This document shows, piece after piece, positions 10,150 through 21,305 of a stretch of DNA of 64,000 nucleotides (the stretch's first letter is position 1; each line of letters opens with the position of its first letter). The notes below the pieces were generated by a model. The model was given only the letters and a program-made list of their open reading frames with translations, ran no database searches and was not told where the DNA came from. The stretch lies in assembly GCA_954871525.1 (NCBI GenBank), contig OX940864.1:4334001-4398000 (forward strand), read 5' to 3'. This DNA is from Parietaria judaica. Taxonomy: Eukaryota > Streptophyta > Magnoliopsida > Rosales > Urticaceae. A program made the position numbers and the translations under genes.

Positions 10150-12647
10150 ATAGTTTCTTTGAATTTTCGTTTGTTTGTCTGAAATATTGGTCTGATATTG
10201 TAAAAAAAGACATGCATGCCCATGCAGATTGTGTTAGCTCTCAAGACATAATGTTTAAACTGAGATAGAACAGCGAACAACATATGGTTGTCAATCATTT
10301 TTTTTGTTTGTAATATAGTATCTATGTGTAAAGATGATTAATAATGTGAAAATATTTATCTTTCACGGGCGCCAGTGAATGTATGCAACCATGGACCTTC
10401 ACCGGCGCGTTTGACGAGCCGAATAATGCGCTAATGAAAGTGCTACTTTCAGTGGCGCATTTCGCGAATTGTGCAATGACATAAGCCCAGTTTCTACAAT
10501 AATACGATTTTTCATAAGAATTTCATTAATGCATTGTCTTTACTTTGCAGACCATAAATGATGTGGCTGTGGCTATTACACAAGCCGGCTTATCCAAATA
10601 CCTAAATAGAAGATACGGTGAGCTTTTCTTTGATTATTTCAACTGGAAAATACGTAGTTTATGTTATATTTTAATAGTTTTCTTTTTTCACTTACATAAA
10701 TAGGCGCCGAGAATAAGAATAACAAAGGAACGACACAGAAGAAAAACAACCTTCCCAAGAACATTCGCCTTAGAGCCATTTTGGTCATCAACATTAGACA
10801 ATCCCCGGGAATTCAGGTAAGGTTATAACTTATTAGTCTCTATAGAAACTATTTTAGTCATAAGAGACCAATACTATATTAGATAAATGTTTGTATTTTG
10901 AACAGTTCGTCCACAATTATTTGTTCTCATATATATTTATGCATGCCAACAGTTTTAAATTTTTGTTAATTTGTAACTTTAATATGATGATCATATTTTA
11001 CCCTTAGTTTTTTTATGTTCTAATATTATTTTGCTATAGAAGATTATCCATGCAAGAGATATTAATTATTAGAAAAATATGTTTACTTACAAATGATTCG
11101 CGGGCTTATTCTCATGCATGTATTTTATAATAAGACATTATGTATTGATGATAGGCTTTAGCGGACATGATGGAGAAAGACTCAAAAGCGAAATGGGGAA
11201 ACGCCTTTGGTTATGTTCTTCTCCCACTGACAATTGGCCTGAGAGATGATCCTCTGGACTACGCTCGTGAGGCCAAAGCCACCGTTGACCGAAAGAAGAA
11301 TTCTTACGGAACTATATGCAGCTTCTTCATCGTCGGACTTGTTTACGCGTTTTTAGGTGTCAAGGTAGAAATTCTTTTGACATTTCTAGTGTCGCACTGA
11401 TCATACAAGTTCATTATGATCACTTTCTAGTAAACTTGATGAGATCAAATTATAAATTCAAATTTTTTCTACTTATTAATTAACCTGGATTGATGAATAA
11501 TATATATGACAGTCTACAAGTTCATTTTTCTGGAAAGTGTTCAACTCGACCGTGGCCTTCTCCAACGTTGTGGGTCCAGTTGAAGAAGTTGGTTTTTATG
11601 GGCATCCAATGGCCTATTTGGCTGCAACTACCTATGGCCAAGCAAATGTAAGCAAAACATATATTTATTACTTTCCATTAGTCTTACACATAAGGGACTT
11701 GCGTGCCGCGGGCAGGCCACAAATTTCTGATCGTGGGCAACCGTGCCTGGGCTGGATCCAAGCACGGGTTGCCCAAATCGTTAATCTTATTAAGGTGAAC
11801 AAAACCCGCCCCCACTTATGTTTTTGTCATATTTTTACATCATATATATAAATATATTTATTATAGGTGGGTGGGGCAGACGAGAAATGTGTCGGCAGCA
11901 ACACCAACCCGTTTTGGCTAATATTACTACTTTTGGTGAACAAAAATAACCGTAAACCTAATTCTAAACCAAAAACCAAATCGATATATATTTTTTACAA
12001 TTAAGAAATAAATTTGCAAACTTAAGTTGTTTTAAAATAGTGCGGCATATTCTCAAACATTAAATTACGTAGAATATTAAATACCCAAGGTAGTGAAATT
12101 TGCATTTTCCAATGATTTTGCTCATCTGTCTCCATTATATGTCTACATGTGTACAATTCAAATTAACACATTTTTTTTTTCATGTCGTGAGATTTCTTAT
12201 GTGAAATACTTCAATTTAAGGCATACACGTTTAAATTTAATCTTAACTTACCATTAATAAAGACATATGGGATATAACCTGTCGAACACACAAATTTCAT
12301 CACTTGGTATACAATCCGTGCAATTAAAAGCTTGAGAAAATGCCCCGTTATTTTCAAAAATTTGAGTACCTTTGCCGCAATTATCCGTGCAATTAAGTCA
12401 CTACAAGAAAAATTTGAGTACCTTTGCCGCAATAATAAGTACTTATGTTATGATTTTGAAGCTGAAATCTGGTAATATTATATTGCAGGAACTGATGATA
12501 AATTTTCAGAGCTATGCGAACAAGATGACGATTGTTCTGGCAGTTGATGAAAACACCATTCAAGATCCGAGCCAACTTCGTGATGACATTGTTGAATCGC
12601 TCAAGCTTATCAAAAACGCTGTGATCGAGAAAGGAATTGCCAACTAA
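8447..12647 (+). CDS. WSD-A: wax ester synthase / diacylglycerol O-acyltransferase, intact
   Basis: Seven exons by my reading: 8447-8773, 9476-10093, 10551-10617, 10704-10816, 11155-11364, 11513-11647, 12489-12647. All introns are GT-AG, phases agree, and the product is 542 aa. Family motifs are present: PLSPFGRIF, KPLWDLHIL, the acyltransferase active-site HHSLGDG (9722-9742), PRRVVFGFVSLDD, then in WS_DGAT_C TINDVAVAITQAGLS, FSNVVGPVEE and GHPMAY. A hydrophobic stretch after the active site (residues about 240-275) fits ER-membrane anchoring. Known WSD enzymes esterify fatty acyl-CoA with long-chain alcohols or diacylglycerol, making surface wax or storage neutral lipid. The first in-frame ATG at 8447 was chosen; 8480 is an alternative. 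Exon 6 is one codon shorter than in WSD-B, C and D. It is convergent with MTERF6. Which substrate it uses cannot be read from sequence. Confidence 0.9.
9100..9490 (+). repeat. Degenerate triplicated 3' end of WSD-A intron 1
   Basis: A block ending in GGTTGAAGA.CAT...AAAATG occurs three times, with the GGTTGAAGA core at 9152, 9332 and 9475. Each is preceded by related TTTCC.CTAAATGG-like sequence and followed, in the first two, by similar AT-rich filler. Only the third has AG before the exon (CCAG/GTTGAAG); the first two have CC and CT there. They are dead copies of the acceptor and exon 2 start. Confidence 0.65.
10090..10156. repeat. CA/TA microsatellite at the intron 2 donor of WSD-A
   Basis: An (AC)n run followed by (AT)n begins about 15 bp after the exon 2 donor. 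Confidence 0.8.
12357..12437. repeat. Short direct repeat in WSD-A intron 6
   Basis: AAATTTGAGTACCTTTGCCGCAA occurs twice, at about 12357 and 12409, about 52 bp apart. CACTACAAGAAAA, which resembles the tip of CACTA transposons, lies between them, but no partner end was found. Confidence 0.55.
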
Positions 12648-12902
12648 AATTCTGCTATATTTTCTGCAACGTTATATGTTTTTCAAGGATTTTAATAAGG
12701 CTTTGAGAACTTTTTTTTTTTTTTTTTAAACTATATTTTAAATTTTAAAATCTATATGTATTTTGTGGAACAAATATTATGAATTTTGAGTCTTTAAGCT
12801 CTATAGTTATTACTTGATTGTGATAATAATAGAGTTTTGGTTCCAATTATCAATTGGAACAACGGAATTTATATGATTGAATGAAAATATGATGAGAATA
12901 TA

Positions 12903-12940
<38 letters not shown>

Positions 12941-13230
12941 TTTGCAAAACTATGCCCTCAACCCGAATTTTTCTCTGGCCACCCTCTCTAAGTACCTCTG
13001 AATTTCTCACGACGGGGTTGAAAATAAGTTGCGAAAAGCAAAAAAATTAGTTGCTAAGAATTTTTAAAAATATAATATGTTATAACTAATTTTATACTAA
13101 TATGATCAATACAGAATCAGAGAGTTTTGATCTCGATACAATTACAGCATAAATCATTTTAATCTACAGAGATGAAACCAAGCTAAAACTCGGACAAAAA
13201 ATTCAAACGGGAAAAGCGAAATCGCCCGCT
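12648..13230. other. Intergenic region between convergent WSD-A and MTERF6, with ATT microsatellite
   Basis: Holds the 3' ends of two convergent genes. A long T run occurs near 12710-12727 and an (ATT)n tract at about 12902-12942. No further gene was seen. Polyadenylation sites must lie here but no single motif stands out. Confidence 0.55.
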
Positions 13231-14211
13231 TTAAGCAAGGCCAAACTTTATTTCAAACTTCTTTTGGTTACAGTCCAGCATCTCACTCAAGCTGCAATCC
13301 GTTTGCCTCTGCTTCAAAACTTTGTGCCGGGACTCCAACCTTTTCTTCAATCCGTAGCGAAAGAAGTCCGGGAAGTCGGCGATTTCGTTGATCTCTCTCC
13401 CCATCTTCTCCACCAAAAACGTAATCCGAGGCTGCAACGAGTTTTGGATACTCTTTATCAGAATCGGCGGGTATCCCTTCACCATCACAGCTATCTGGCT
13501 CTCTTGGAACCCGCTTCTCTGCAGAAACGCATAGTTCGGTCGCAGAACCTTTTCCACGTCTCGACACAACACTTCTGGGTAGCTCAAGGCCACTGTCTGA
13601 ATCCCCGACTCGCTCAGCCCGATCGATTTCAGAAACTCAGCGGTGGGACGCAGTCTTTTGGCGACGCTGTAGCCCATGATGAATGGGTTCTTCACCATGA
13701 CTTTGCCGATGACCCCGTCTCTAGACAGCCCGAGCTCGGCGAGAAATTCAACAATGTCAGTGAGCTTCATCTCGATGCTGTAGCTGATCAGCCTAGGGTT
13801 GAGCAGAATCATCTTTCCCAGCTGTTTTTCGGGGACGCCGAGCGTCTGAAAGAAGGCCAAGAGCGGACAGAGCTTCTCCTCCACACTGTGGGACAGAAGG
13901 TGCGGGAACTTGGCAATGGCGGAGGCCACCTCGCTCGGCTTCGAGCTGAGCGTGTTGAGGCACTCAACAGTGGGAACAAGCTTCTCGCGAAGGCCGAGGG
14001 TCAGGATCTTGGGGCACTTCGAGATGACATAGGGAAGCTTCCTCTCCTGGATGCCGATGCTTTTGAGATAAGCCCAGTTCTCGGAGGCGCTCTCGCTCTC
14101 CACGCCTTCGAGGCGCTTGCATTTCTTGAACATCTCGCCGATGCTCTTATCGTCAAAACCCTTGTCGCGGAAGAACCACATGATCCCATTTTGGGTGTTC
14201 GCACTTTCCAT
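13231..14211 (-). CDS. MTERF6: MTERF6-like mitochondrial/plastid transcription termination factor
   Basis: A single uninterrupted coding exon of 326 aa. It consists of successive mTERF repeats of about 30-35 residues with the usual pattern of Pro-x-Leu/Ile turns: KCPKILTLGL, KFPHLLSHSVEEKL, LNPRLISYSIEMKL, KNPFIMGYSVAKRL, SYPEVLCRDVEKVL, GYPPILIKSIQNSL. Length, opening (GIMWFFRDKGFDD) and C-terminal SLSEMLDCN match plant MTERF6, the PDE191 type of about 330 aa. mTERF proteins bind organelle nucleic acid; MTERF6 is linked in Arabidopsis to chloroplast gene expression. ATG at 14211-14209 was chosen; the frame opens one codon earlier with GTG. No transit peptide is obvious. A 5'UTR intron lies upstream. 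It sits inside the WSD array, on the opposite strand. Confidence 0.9.
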   Translation of the reverse strand: MESANTQNGIMWFFRDKGFDDKSIGEMFKKCKRLEGVESESASENWAYLKSIGIQERKLPYVISKCPKILTLGLREKLVPTVECLNTLSSKPSEVASAIAKFPHLLSHSVEEKLCPLLAFFQTLGVPEKQLGKMILLNPRLISYSIEMKLTDIVEFLAELGLSRDGVIGKVMVKNPFIMGYSVAKRLRPTAEFLKSIGLSESGIQTVALSYPEVLCRDVEKVLRPNYAFLQRSGFQESQIAVMVKGYPPILIKSIQNSLQPRITFLVEKMGREINEIADFPDFFRYGLKKRLESRHKVLKQRQTDCSLSEMLDCNQKKFEIKFGLA

Positions 14212-14218
14212 CACTACC

Positions 14219-15007
14219 CTGACAGAGATTATTGAACATAATTCAGATATGAATTGGTTATCATAGCTTATTGTGTTGAGTCATCGACGCTGTTACCCCC
14301 TTAGGTTCGACTTTTGTTGCAGTTATCTCCCTTACATATGTTTTGTTGCGTTTTCACCCTTCACGTTTGATTCGTGGCATAATACAACCCCTTTTTATTA
14401 TAAAATTTAGATGCTATGACAGACAAATCGTCGATACTAACTTCAAAACTCAACTATCTGCAAAAAACGTGCATTTCCCTCATTTATTATTGAAAATTTT
14501 AGCATCATAGCAACATATAAGATCCAACATCTTAATAGGAAATGAACTTTCTGCAACAAATCTAAACGTGAAAGAGGAAAATGCAACAAAATAAACGTAA
14601 GGAAGCAAGATGCAACCGATGCCCAACAGGGGAAACGACGCCAATTATTCTATTATGTTTCATAAAACTTGCGGAAACGTACTCAAACAATGAAGTTAAA
14701 TTCTCAATGAAACTCATTAAAGTTTTACCAAAGAACATCAAACATTTTCTCAACCATGTTATATGCACAAACATGTTATATGCACAATATCTATAGTCAA
14801 AATTTCAAACCCTCGTACAAATTAAAAAATATCAACTACCAAATAAATCAGCACAAGATTAACAATTCATTACCCAACTCATTTCTAGAACTCATCAATG
14901 GAAACTCAATCCAAAACCTATCATAACAACGGAAAAGAATTACAAAAATCATAGATTTTCTGGTCGTTAGACTTGACTAACGAAGGAAAACGAAGGGGAG
15001 AACTCAC
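14219..15007 (-). other. Predicted 5'UTR intron of MTERF6
   Basis: On the minus strand a donor GAG/GTGAGTT ends the leader exon at 15008, and an acceptor TCTGTCAG/GG precedes the start codon by seven bases. The intron is about 789 bp and contains a MITE-like inverted repeat at about 14270-14645. It rests on splice signals only; transcript data would be needed to prove it. Confidence 0.6.
14270..14645. mobile_element. Inverted-repeat MITE in the MTERF6 5'UTR intron
   Basis: The left end (GTTGAGTCATCGACGCTGTTACCCC ... TTTTGTTGC ... CACGTTTGATT) and the right end (complement of ...CAACAGGGGAAACGACGCCAA) are diverged inverted copies about 90-100 bp long. No clear target duplication was read and there is no coding capacity. 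Confidence 0.5.
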
Positions 15008-15260
15008 CTCCACAACAATGGGTAAAGCTTCGAAGGTGAATGGCGACACTGAGCTCCAGCAATTGCCGAGAAGAAAGTCCAAGGAGAGAGAGAGAGAGAG
15101 AGAGAGAGAGTTGACTCACATTCCGGCGAGTGAGCTTTGAGGAGAGTGAAGGCAATGGTGAAGGAGACGAGTGTCTTTGGAGAAAATAGTTCGATTCAAA
15201 GATAAGGTTGTCAGGGAGAAGATTGAGTGAAATTTTTAGAAAGAGGGACAAAAGTGTTCA
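15008..15260 (-). promoter_or_regulatory. MTERF6 leader exon and promoter with (GA)n tract
   Basis: Upstream of the predicted 5'UTR donor lies a (GA)n run at about 15086-15110. On the transcribed strand this is a CT-rich tract, typical of plant 5' leaders and core promoters. The transcription start cannot be placed. Confidence 0.45.
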
Positions 15261-15788
15261 TTTTAAAAAGATATGGGCTGTTTTCAAAATTTGAAGGATT
15301 TACAGCACATGAATTACGCAGAAATTATGCTATTGTCGTTTAATATTTTACAGAATCATTGCCGTTTACAGGCTTTAGTCAGAATGTTTCGAAACGACAG
15401 TTAATTACGAATAACTTTTTTTTTTTTTTGGGTTATTGGCAGCAATAGTACCCAAGTTATTTGGAATTGGAGCGACATAGAGCTAACTTAAAAATACCAT
15501 GATAAAAGTACAAAAGTTCACATTATTTGACGGATCGGTAGACCTCATCATACTTTTTCGTGGTTGTTTTTTTTGTTTTTTTTGTTTTTTTTTTATGATG
15601 ATGACGTCAACAACTTAAGTCACGATGTTATTGAGGAGATGGACTAAGAATTCGAGTGAGAAAGTGAAAATGAAAATAAAAATTTGTGTGTAGATCTTCC
15701 AAGAATCAATGCTTACATCCAAATTTATTTTGATGTTCGTGGGTTTGATCGTTTGAGCGGATGAGGTATACTAATCTACCCAAAAAGA
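15261..15788. other. Intergenic DNA, nothing recognised
   Basis: AT-rich sequence with T runs near 15418 and 15568. No gene was supported. Confidence 0.4.
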
Positions 15789-17305
15789 GAAATTACACGT
15801 AATAGCCAAATGCAAACGTTGAGATTGCAAAATAGCCAAAGTTTGATTTTCTTTTAGGAAATAGCCATTTTTGATGATGTGGCGTTTCTATAACAAATTA
15901 ATTCCGAATTTACCCTTTTAAATTTTTAATTAAAAACGTTTTTATTTTTAATTTTTGAAAAGATTTTTTATTAATTCTGCAAATTAATAGGTATTAAATA
16001 CCTAATTAATACCTATTCAACTCACTTTTTCTCTCTCATATTCAACTCCCGTACACTATCTTTCTCTCTTCTTCAAATCCCATACTCTTTCTCTCTCGTC
16101 TTTCGTTCGATCGACTCCATTGAAGGAAAAAGCAAGTGCTATGACGTTCATCTCCAACCCTCTGAGCGTGATCAAGAGCCGCTTCGGCTTCCACGACCGC
16201 TCGGCCGATCTGAATCGTGCACGATCTCGACGAAGTTCACCAGAGGTTCGTGGAGGAAGGCTGGTTTGGATCAGAGTTTGGAGGTGAAGAACCCGATCTT
16301 CCACAGAATCGACGGTGATAATTATTTATACGTATATTTTTTTTTTGGTGATACAGGAAAATGATAAACATGAAGGAGACTTTAGTGGTTATACTCTTGG
16401 CAATGAGATTTAAATCTTCGAAGAAGAGAATCAAACTATGGCAATGAAGTATATATGGTTAATTCGAACATGGAATTCGTGTTAGTGTTTGTTAATATGA
16501 TTTTATTTAGCATATTTTATCCAACAACAAATATTTTTGCTCCAGTAAAAAAAAAAAAACTCGTATTCATTATGTGCATTAACAGATATTAACGTGCATT
16601 AACAAATATTAATCCAGTATTAACAGATATTAACCACCTATATTAATAGGGATTAAAAAAGAAAATTTGGCATGAAATGTGGGGTTTAGTCAACCACATT
16701 TTAAAGAAAATTGTTTGTAATCAATTTTTTTTTTTTTAATTTGGCATGAATTATTGGATATCATTATTTAATTATTTAAAAAAAAAATTGGATATCATTA
16801 TTTAATTAGTTTTTTTTTTAATTATAAAAATTCATACCTGTATAATTAGGATCAATGGATTACAAGGGAATGTATTTTGTGGGGTTTCATGGAAAATCGT
16901 ATATCGAGTAGTAATGGAAAATCGTATATCGAGTAGTAATGTAGAGATACATATATATCTTTGTAATTAATCACTGAAACATATAATTTAATACGTATAT
17001 TCAAGATTTTTTTTTAATATGAAATGTTTTATTTTGGTTGTTATAGTCAAACGTCAGACTGTTTTGGAAAATTTGAAATTCATTTTTAGGTAATAATATC
17101 CATCTAATTAATGACCAAATCTTGCAAGATTTTAGGGTTTTATTTCGTAGCTCAATTTTCAAAATATTGGTTAATTAAATTATAAGGGTAATAACGATTT
17201 TTTTGATTAATTAACTTGGTTAATTGGCTATGCAACCGATATTAACATAAACTTGGCTATTTTGCTAAATCTTCATTTTTATTTGGCTATTTTGCTATAG
17301 AGCCC
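15789..17305. mobile_element. MULE-like element with AAATAGCCA termini carrying a GC-rich insert
   Basis: The ends are inverted: the left arm has repeated AATAGCCAAA units, and the right arm has TTTGGCTATTTTGCTATAGAGC. The same terminal family forms the smaller element at 35853-36320, which has a 9-bp target duplication typical of Mutator-like elements. The interior holds repeated GTATTAACAGATATTAA motifs and a GC-richer island at about 16070-16320. No transposase frame was seen. No perfect duplication was seen at this copy. Confidence 0.6.
16070..16320. other. Possible captured gene fragment inside the MULE-like element
   Basis: A GC-richer island in otherwise very AT-rich element sequence, starting after a CT-rich leader. 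Plus-strand frames read for example MTFISNPLSVIKSRFGFHD from 16141. I do not recognise the source gene, and the frames are broken before 16320. Acquisition of host gene pieces is well known for Mutator-like elements. Confidence 0.35.
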
Positions 17306-20300
17306 ATTAAAAAAATGTGAACTTAATTATTTTTGCCATAATTTTTTAAATTAACTCTATGCCACCAAATTTTCAAGCAACTTAAGTATTTTGCCGCTAA
17401 TAACCTTATTTTTATACTTCAGTGTCAAAGACATATCGTTGAGAATTCATTCTACGTGGTATATAGATATATATTTAAATAAATAGAATAATATATTCTA
17501 TATAACCGCTTCATGACATATATTCGTAAGATATCTTATAATGACAAGTGACTGCGTGTCGCCCGCATCCATTGCCTATATGGCCCGCGTTAGGGCTGGC
17601 AGTCAATTCCCGACGCCGAACAAGAAAGGTTGGCTAGTTTGCCGAGCAATTGCACACATGTAGGAAATTCATGGGACAAACAATCGACGATGGTCCTCAA
17701 AGTATGATCTTGCTAAGCGCTTGTAAAAAAAGAAAAGAAAAAAAGAACGAGGTTGTATGCACGAGAAGATAGCCTAAAACAATTAAAACTCAAAATAAAC
17801 ATTGACCAAAATAACGATTTCGAGATGTAAAAGACAATAAAAATTAATTTAAAATCAATAAAAGATAAACAGAAAGTCTCGGGTTCATTAATTACTTTAT
17901 TTACCGATTACTATTACAAGTCTATAATTCTAAAATTGCAATAATATATGTTTAATTATATAAAAATAAATACCGGTTTGAAAATGTGACATTTTGAAGG
18001 CCTAAATTAGTTACTGATTTTCAATCGGTTTGTGAGTTTGCATGATGGGTTGCGGGTTAACTATGGGTAGTCTGTCGGAGAAATTTAAAACAGCTCGATT
18101 TCTTGCCGGACATATGTTGGCAACATTCACGTCCGGAGTGCCGGCAGCTAACCCACGGTAAATTGTCGGCAATTGACTCATTGGTCGTAAAAGACATGTC
18201 TCGCTCGTCCTAAGATGGCCCACGTAGTCAGTGAATTTATACTACAACAAAGTACAAACCACAATTATTACCTCTTAATTTTTAATTTTTATTTTTCGCA
18301 TCTTATCTATCTTCTCCGATAAATAGTGTGCACACATTTATAGATTGTTATTTTATTGGAGAAATTCATTTATGAAGGCGAGACAAATAGAAATCTTACG
18401 AAGTGAAGCAAGTGAAAGTAAAAGTAAAAATGAAAGTGAAAAAGTCAATTGATAATACGACTTCACGAAACAATGAAAACTAGCCACATATATATTGTAG
18501 ATAGAGTTGCTTGTGCCATTCATTGGGAAAAAGGACAAAAACAAACATAAATTCAATCAAAGGCCGTTTTCATATATAGCTGGAACAAAAATGAAATTTG
18601 TTTGTGGTCACCATCCACAAATTATTGTTTCTAAATTTCACCTCCAAAGAGAAGTAGCGGAAACCAAGTTTGTTTAAAACATGTGCAGAACCAGGAATTT
18701 TTAGTAAGAAGGGTTAAAAAAATTCTTCGTACGTCGTTTTTATGATTTATAAATATAATATCATTTACGACAAAAATACCTTAAAATAAAAATACCTTGA
18801 TTTGTGCGTATGACTTGCCTGAAATATTTTACGGTTGTTACAACATCAGATATATTAATAATTTTTCATAATCAGGCCAACATCAGGTCTGTGTAACATA
18901 TAACATATATCTCAATCAATAATTGTAGCATCAGGTCTGTGTAACATATATCTCCATCTTTTTACGTCATTGAATCACGTGGTTGTGTCATGTATATTTT
19001 ATGCAATCTCCAATCAAACCGCCTTTACAATCACATCAAAATTTATTTCATTGGACGAAGCATTAAATCATTTCAAAATCCCAGTTGCATATATTTTCCT
19101 TAGTAATGTATTGTAACTGTAAGTGGCAGAGATGTATGTAATACAATGTGTAGTTTTTTGCAAACAAATTTGAAATTGCACTATTGTACAATCGTTACAA
19201 AGTTTGCGCGATGTGTCAAATTAACCGGTGTAAAATATTATTTTATACTACGATTTTTGAAAATTATATTACAAAATTCATGGTGCAATCAACAGTGATT
19301 TTTTTTTTTAATATTTATATTACGGGAACACTCTGAAACTCGATGATACTTATCGAGAAGGAAACAGTGTGGCGATGCACTTGGTAGTTTCGGAGGCCAT
19401 AATTCCGGTCATTATTGATGATCTTCACATCCGGATTTAACTTCAATTTTTATAAACGATGATATGTGTTTGAGAGAGAATTTTAAATTGCGTAATTTTT
19501 TTTGTCTTTTGGTTTAATACGTAAACTAACATTTTTCAATTATATTATGTAGAACTTTGTTTTTTCTTTCTCATTTCTTTTTATAAATATTTTTTGAATG
19601 TCAACGTAATAAGAAATTGAGTTTACTTTGACGAGAATCCATCTTTTAGTTTAAAGAAGAAAAAAAAAAAAAAAACTCATGAACTCGAGGAATATGAACA
19701 CAAAATGCAAGTTCTGATCGGTAAAAAGAGCATCATTGGTCGGTTGAATTATGATTAGGCAGATACAAAATATGAATGCTGACTTATATCAGCTTCACTC
19801 ATTTAATACAAATTCATTACTTGCCTTGTCATTCATCAATTGCTATTAGGGGTGAATATTTTAGACCCAATTTTCATGGCCCAATCTAATTTATTAGAGA
19901 CCCGACCCCAATCTACTCCGTTTAAAATTGGGTCGGATTGGGCCAGACCCGAATATTATTTGGGTCAGGGCCAGGGCCAAAATCTTGGGTTTGGTAAGGG
20001 TCTCCAACCCGACCAATATAATTAATATAAATTTCATATTAATTTATATTGATTTTTATTCAAGTAGTATAATCTTTAGTCTTTTAAAATTTCTCATTCT
20101 CAATTTTATTACATTCAAGGACCACTCAATCCCTAATTTTCAATCTCAAACACAACTCTTAATTTTTATTTCAATAGTTAGTAGTAATTTATTATATTTG
20201 AATATGTTTAAACATGTATGAACATGAGTAGTAATCTTATGCAATTTAAAATAGCTTATAAGTTTCATTTGGGGTTTCTTGATAGGTTGATTAGAGTTGT

Positions 20301-20339
20301 TTAATTCAAATATTTATAGAATTTGTATAGTGTATGTGA
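17306..20339. other. Long AT-rich intergenic stretch, no gene supported
   Basis: About 3 kb without a convincing coding region on either strand. Visible items are a GC-richer patch at about 17540-17720, another at about 18030-18220, and a sequence starting AGGGGTGAATATTTTAGACCC at about 19848-20020. The last resembles the tip of hAT-type MITEs (compare 43038-43795), but no matching right end was seen. Confidence 0.4.
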
Positions 20340-20507
20340 TGTAGGGGAGGAATAGAAACACAGAGAGAAAATGCTATGCTTTCAAGCGAAGCTTGATTTT
20401 TTTTCATTAATCTTCAAAAACTGAATATAAGGCTTGTTTAGGATATATGCATCCAAAAATAACTCAGCAATAAACCCTAACAAATCTTTCCTATAATAAC
20501 TCTAACA
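20340..20507 (-). mobile_element. Probable solo or truncated copia LTR upstream of WSD-B
   Basis: On the minus strand the block starts TGTTAGAGTTATTATAGG and ends in a CT-rich leader-like tract and CCCCTACA, as copia LTRs commonly do. It lies about 85 bp before the first recognisable part of WSD-B, where exon 1 and the beginning of exon 2 are missing. No target duplication was detected. Confidence 0.4.
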
Positions 20508-20592
20508 AACTAATAAATATAAAAACCTAAATAATAGGTACGTAGCAAAATTAAATAAAATAATACAAAAGCATGAAGTAAAGAACTGAGGT

Positions 20593-21270
20593 GAGTCACA
20601 TCACGACATCAGTGGTTGTATCCCGATCGGCATCACTAACTCTGGAGATAAATCCGTCGAAGACTACATCCATAACCTCACAAAAACAAGTCTGAACACA
20701 AGAAAGCCTCTTTGGGAGCTCCACATCCTCAATGTGAAGACCGCCATGTCCGAAAGTGTGGCGGTCTTCAGGATTCACCACTCTTTCGGGGACGGAATAT
20801 CTCTTATGTCTCTCTTGCTCGCTTGCATGCGCAAAAACTCCGACCCAAATGCTTTGCCTACTCTTCCGACAGCAAATACCGCTGACCAAGTTGTTGATTC
20901 TTTCGCTACAAGAAAGAGGTTTTTGGGCGTGTTGTTAGGGTTTTGGTGGACCTTAAAGATGATTTGGAACACCGTTATGGATCTTACGATGTTTGTTGCT
21001 ACCGTTTTGTTCGCTTTCAAAGATAGCAAGACGCCTATTAAAGGTTCTCCGAGTGACGATCAGAATAGTCTTCGGCTGGTGGTTTTTGGATTTGTCAATT
21101 TGGATGATATGAAATTGGTGAAGAATGCAATGAACATGGTAAAATTATAATCTAATTTTCTTTTCATTTAATACAACTAACATAATTAGTTGAGCATTTA
21201 ATTTTTTTGAACTATTATGATAAAAATACATATTCAAGCAACACATGCATGTTTATTTATTTATTTATAT

Positions 21271-21305
<35 letters not shown>

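Noticed and set aside
10340..10500. GC-rich patch in WSD-A intron 2 as a separate exon or gene
   Set aside because: The flanking exons join in frame without it, and no sibling has coding sequence there. It may be a transposon scrap with GGCGCCAGTGAA-like motifs.
12398..12410. A CACTA transposon end
   Set aside because: CACTACAAGAAAA matches the typical tip, but no partner end, target duplication or internal sequence was found.
13264..14235. A 323-codon plus-strand open frame opposite MTERF6
   Set aside because: It is the antisense shadow of the real MTERF gene. The minus-strand product has clear mTERF repeats, whereas the plus-strand product has no recognisable domain.
18011..18223. A 70-codon minus-strand open frame as a gene
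   Set aside because: No recognisable domain, no sibling or splice context. It is likely chance in a GC-richer patch.
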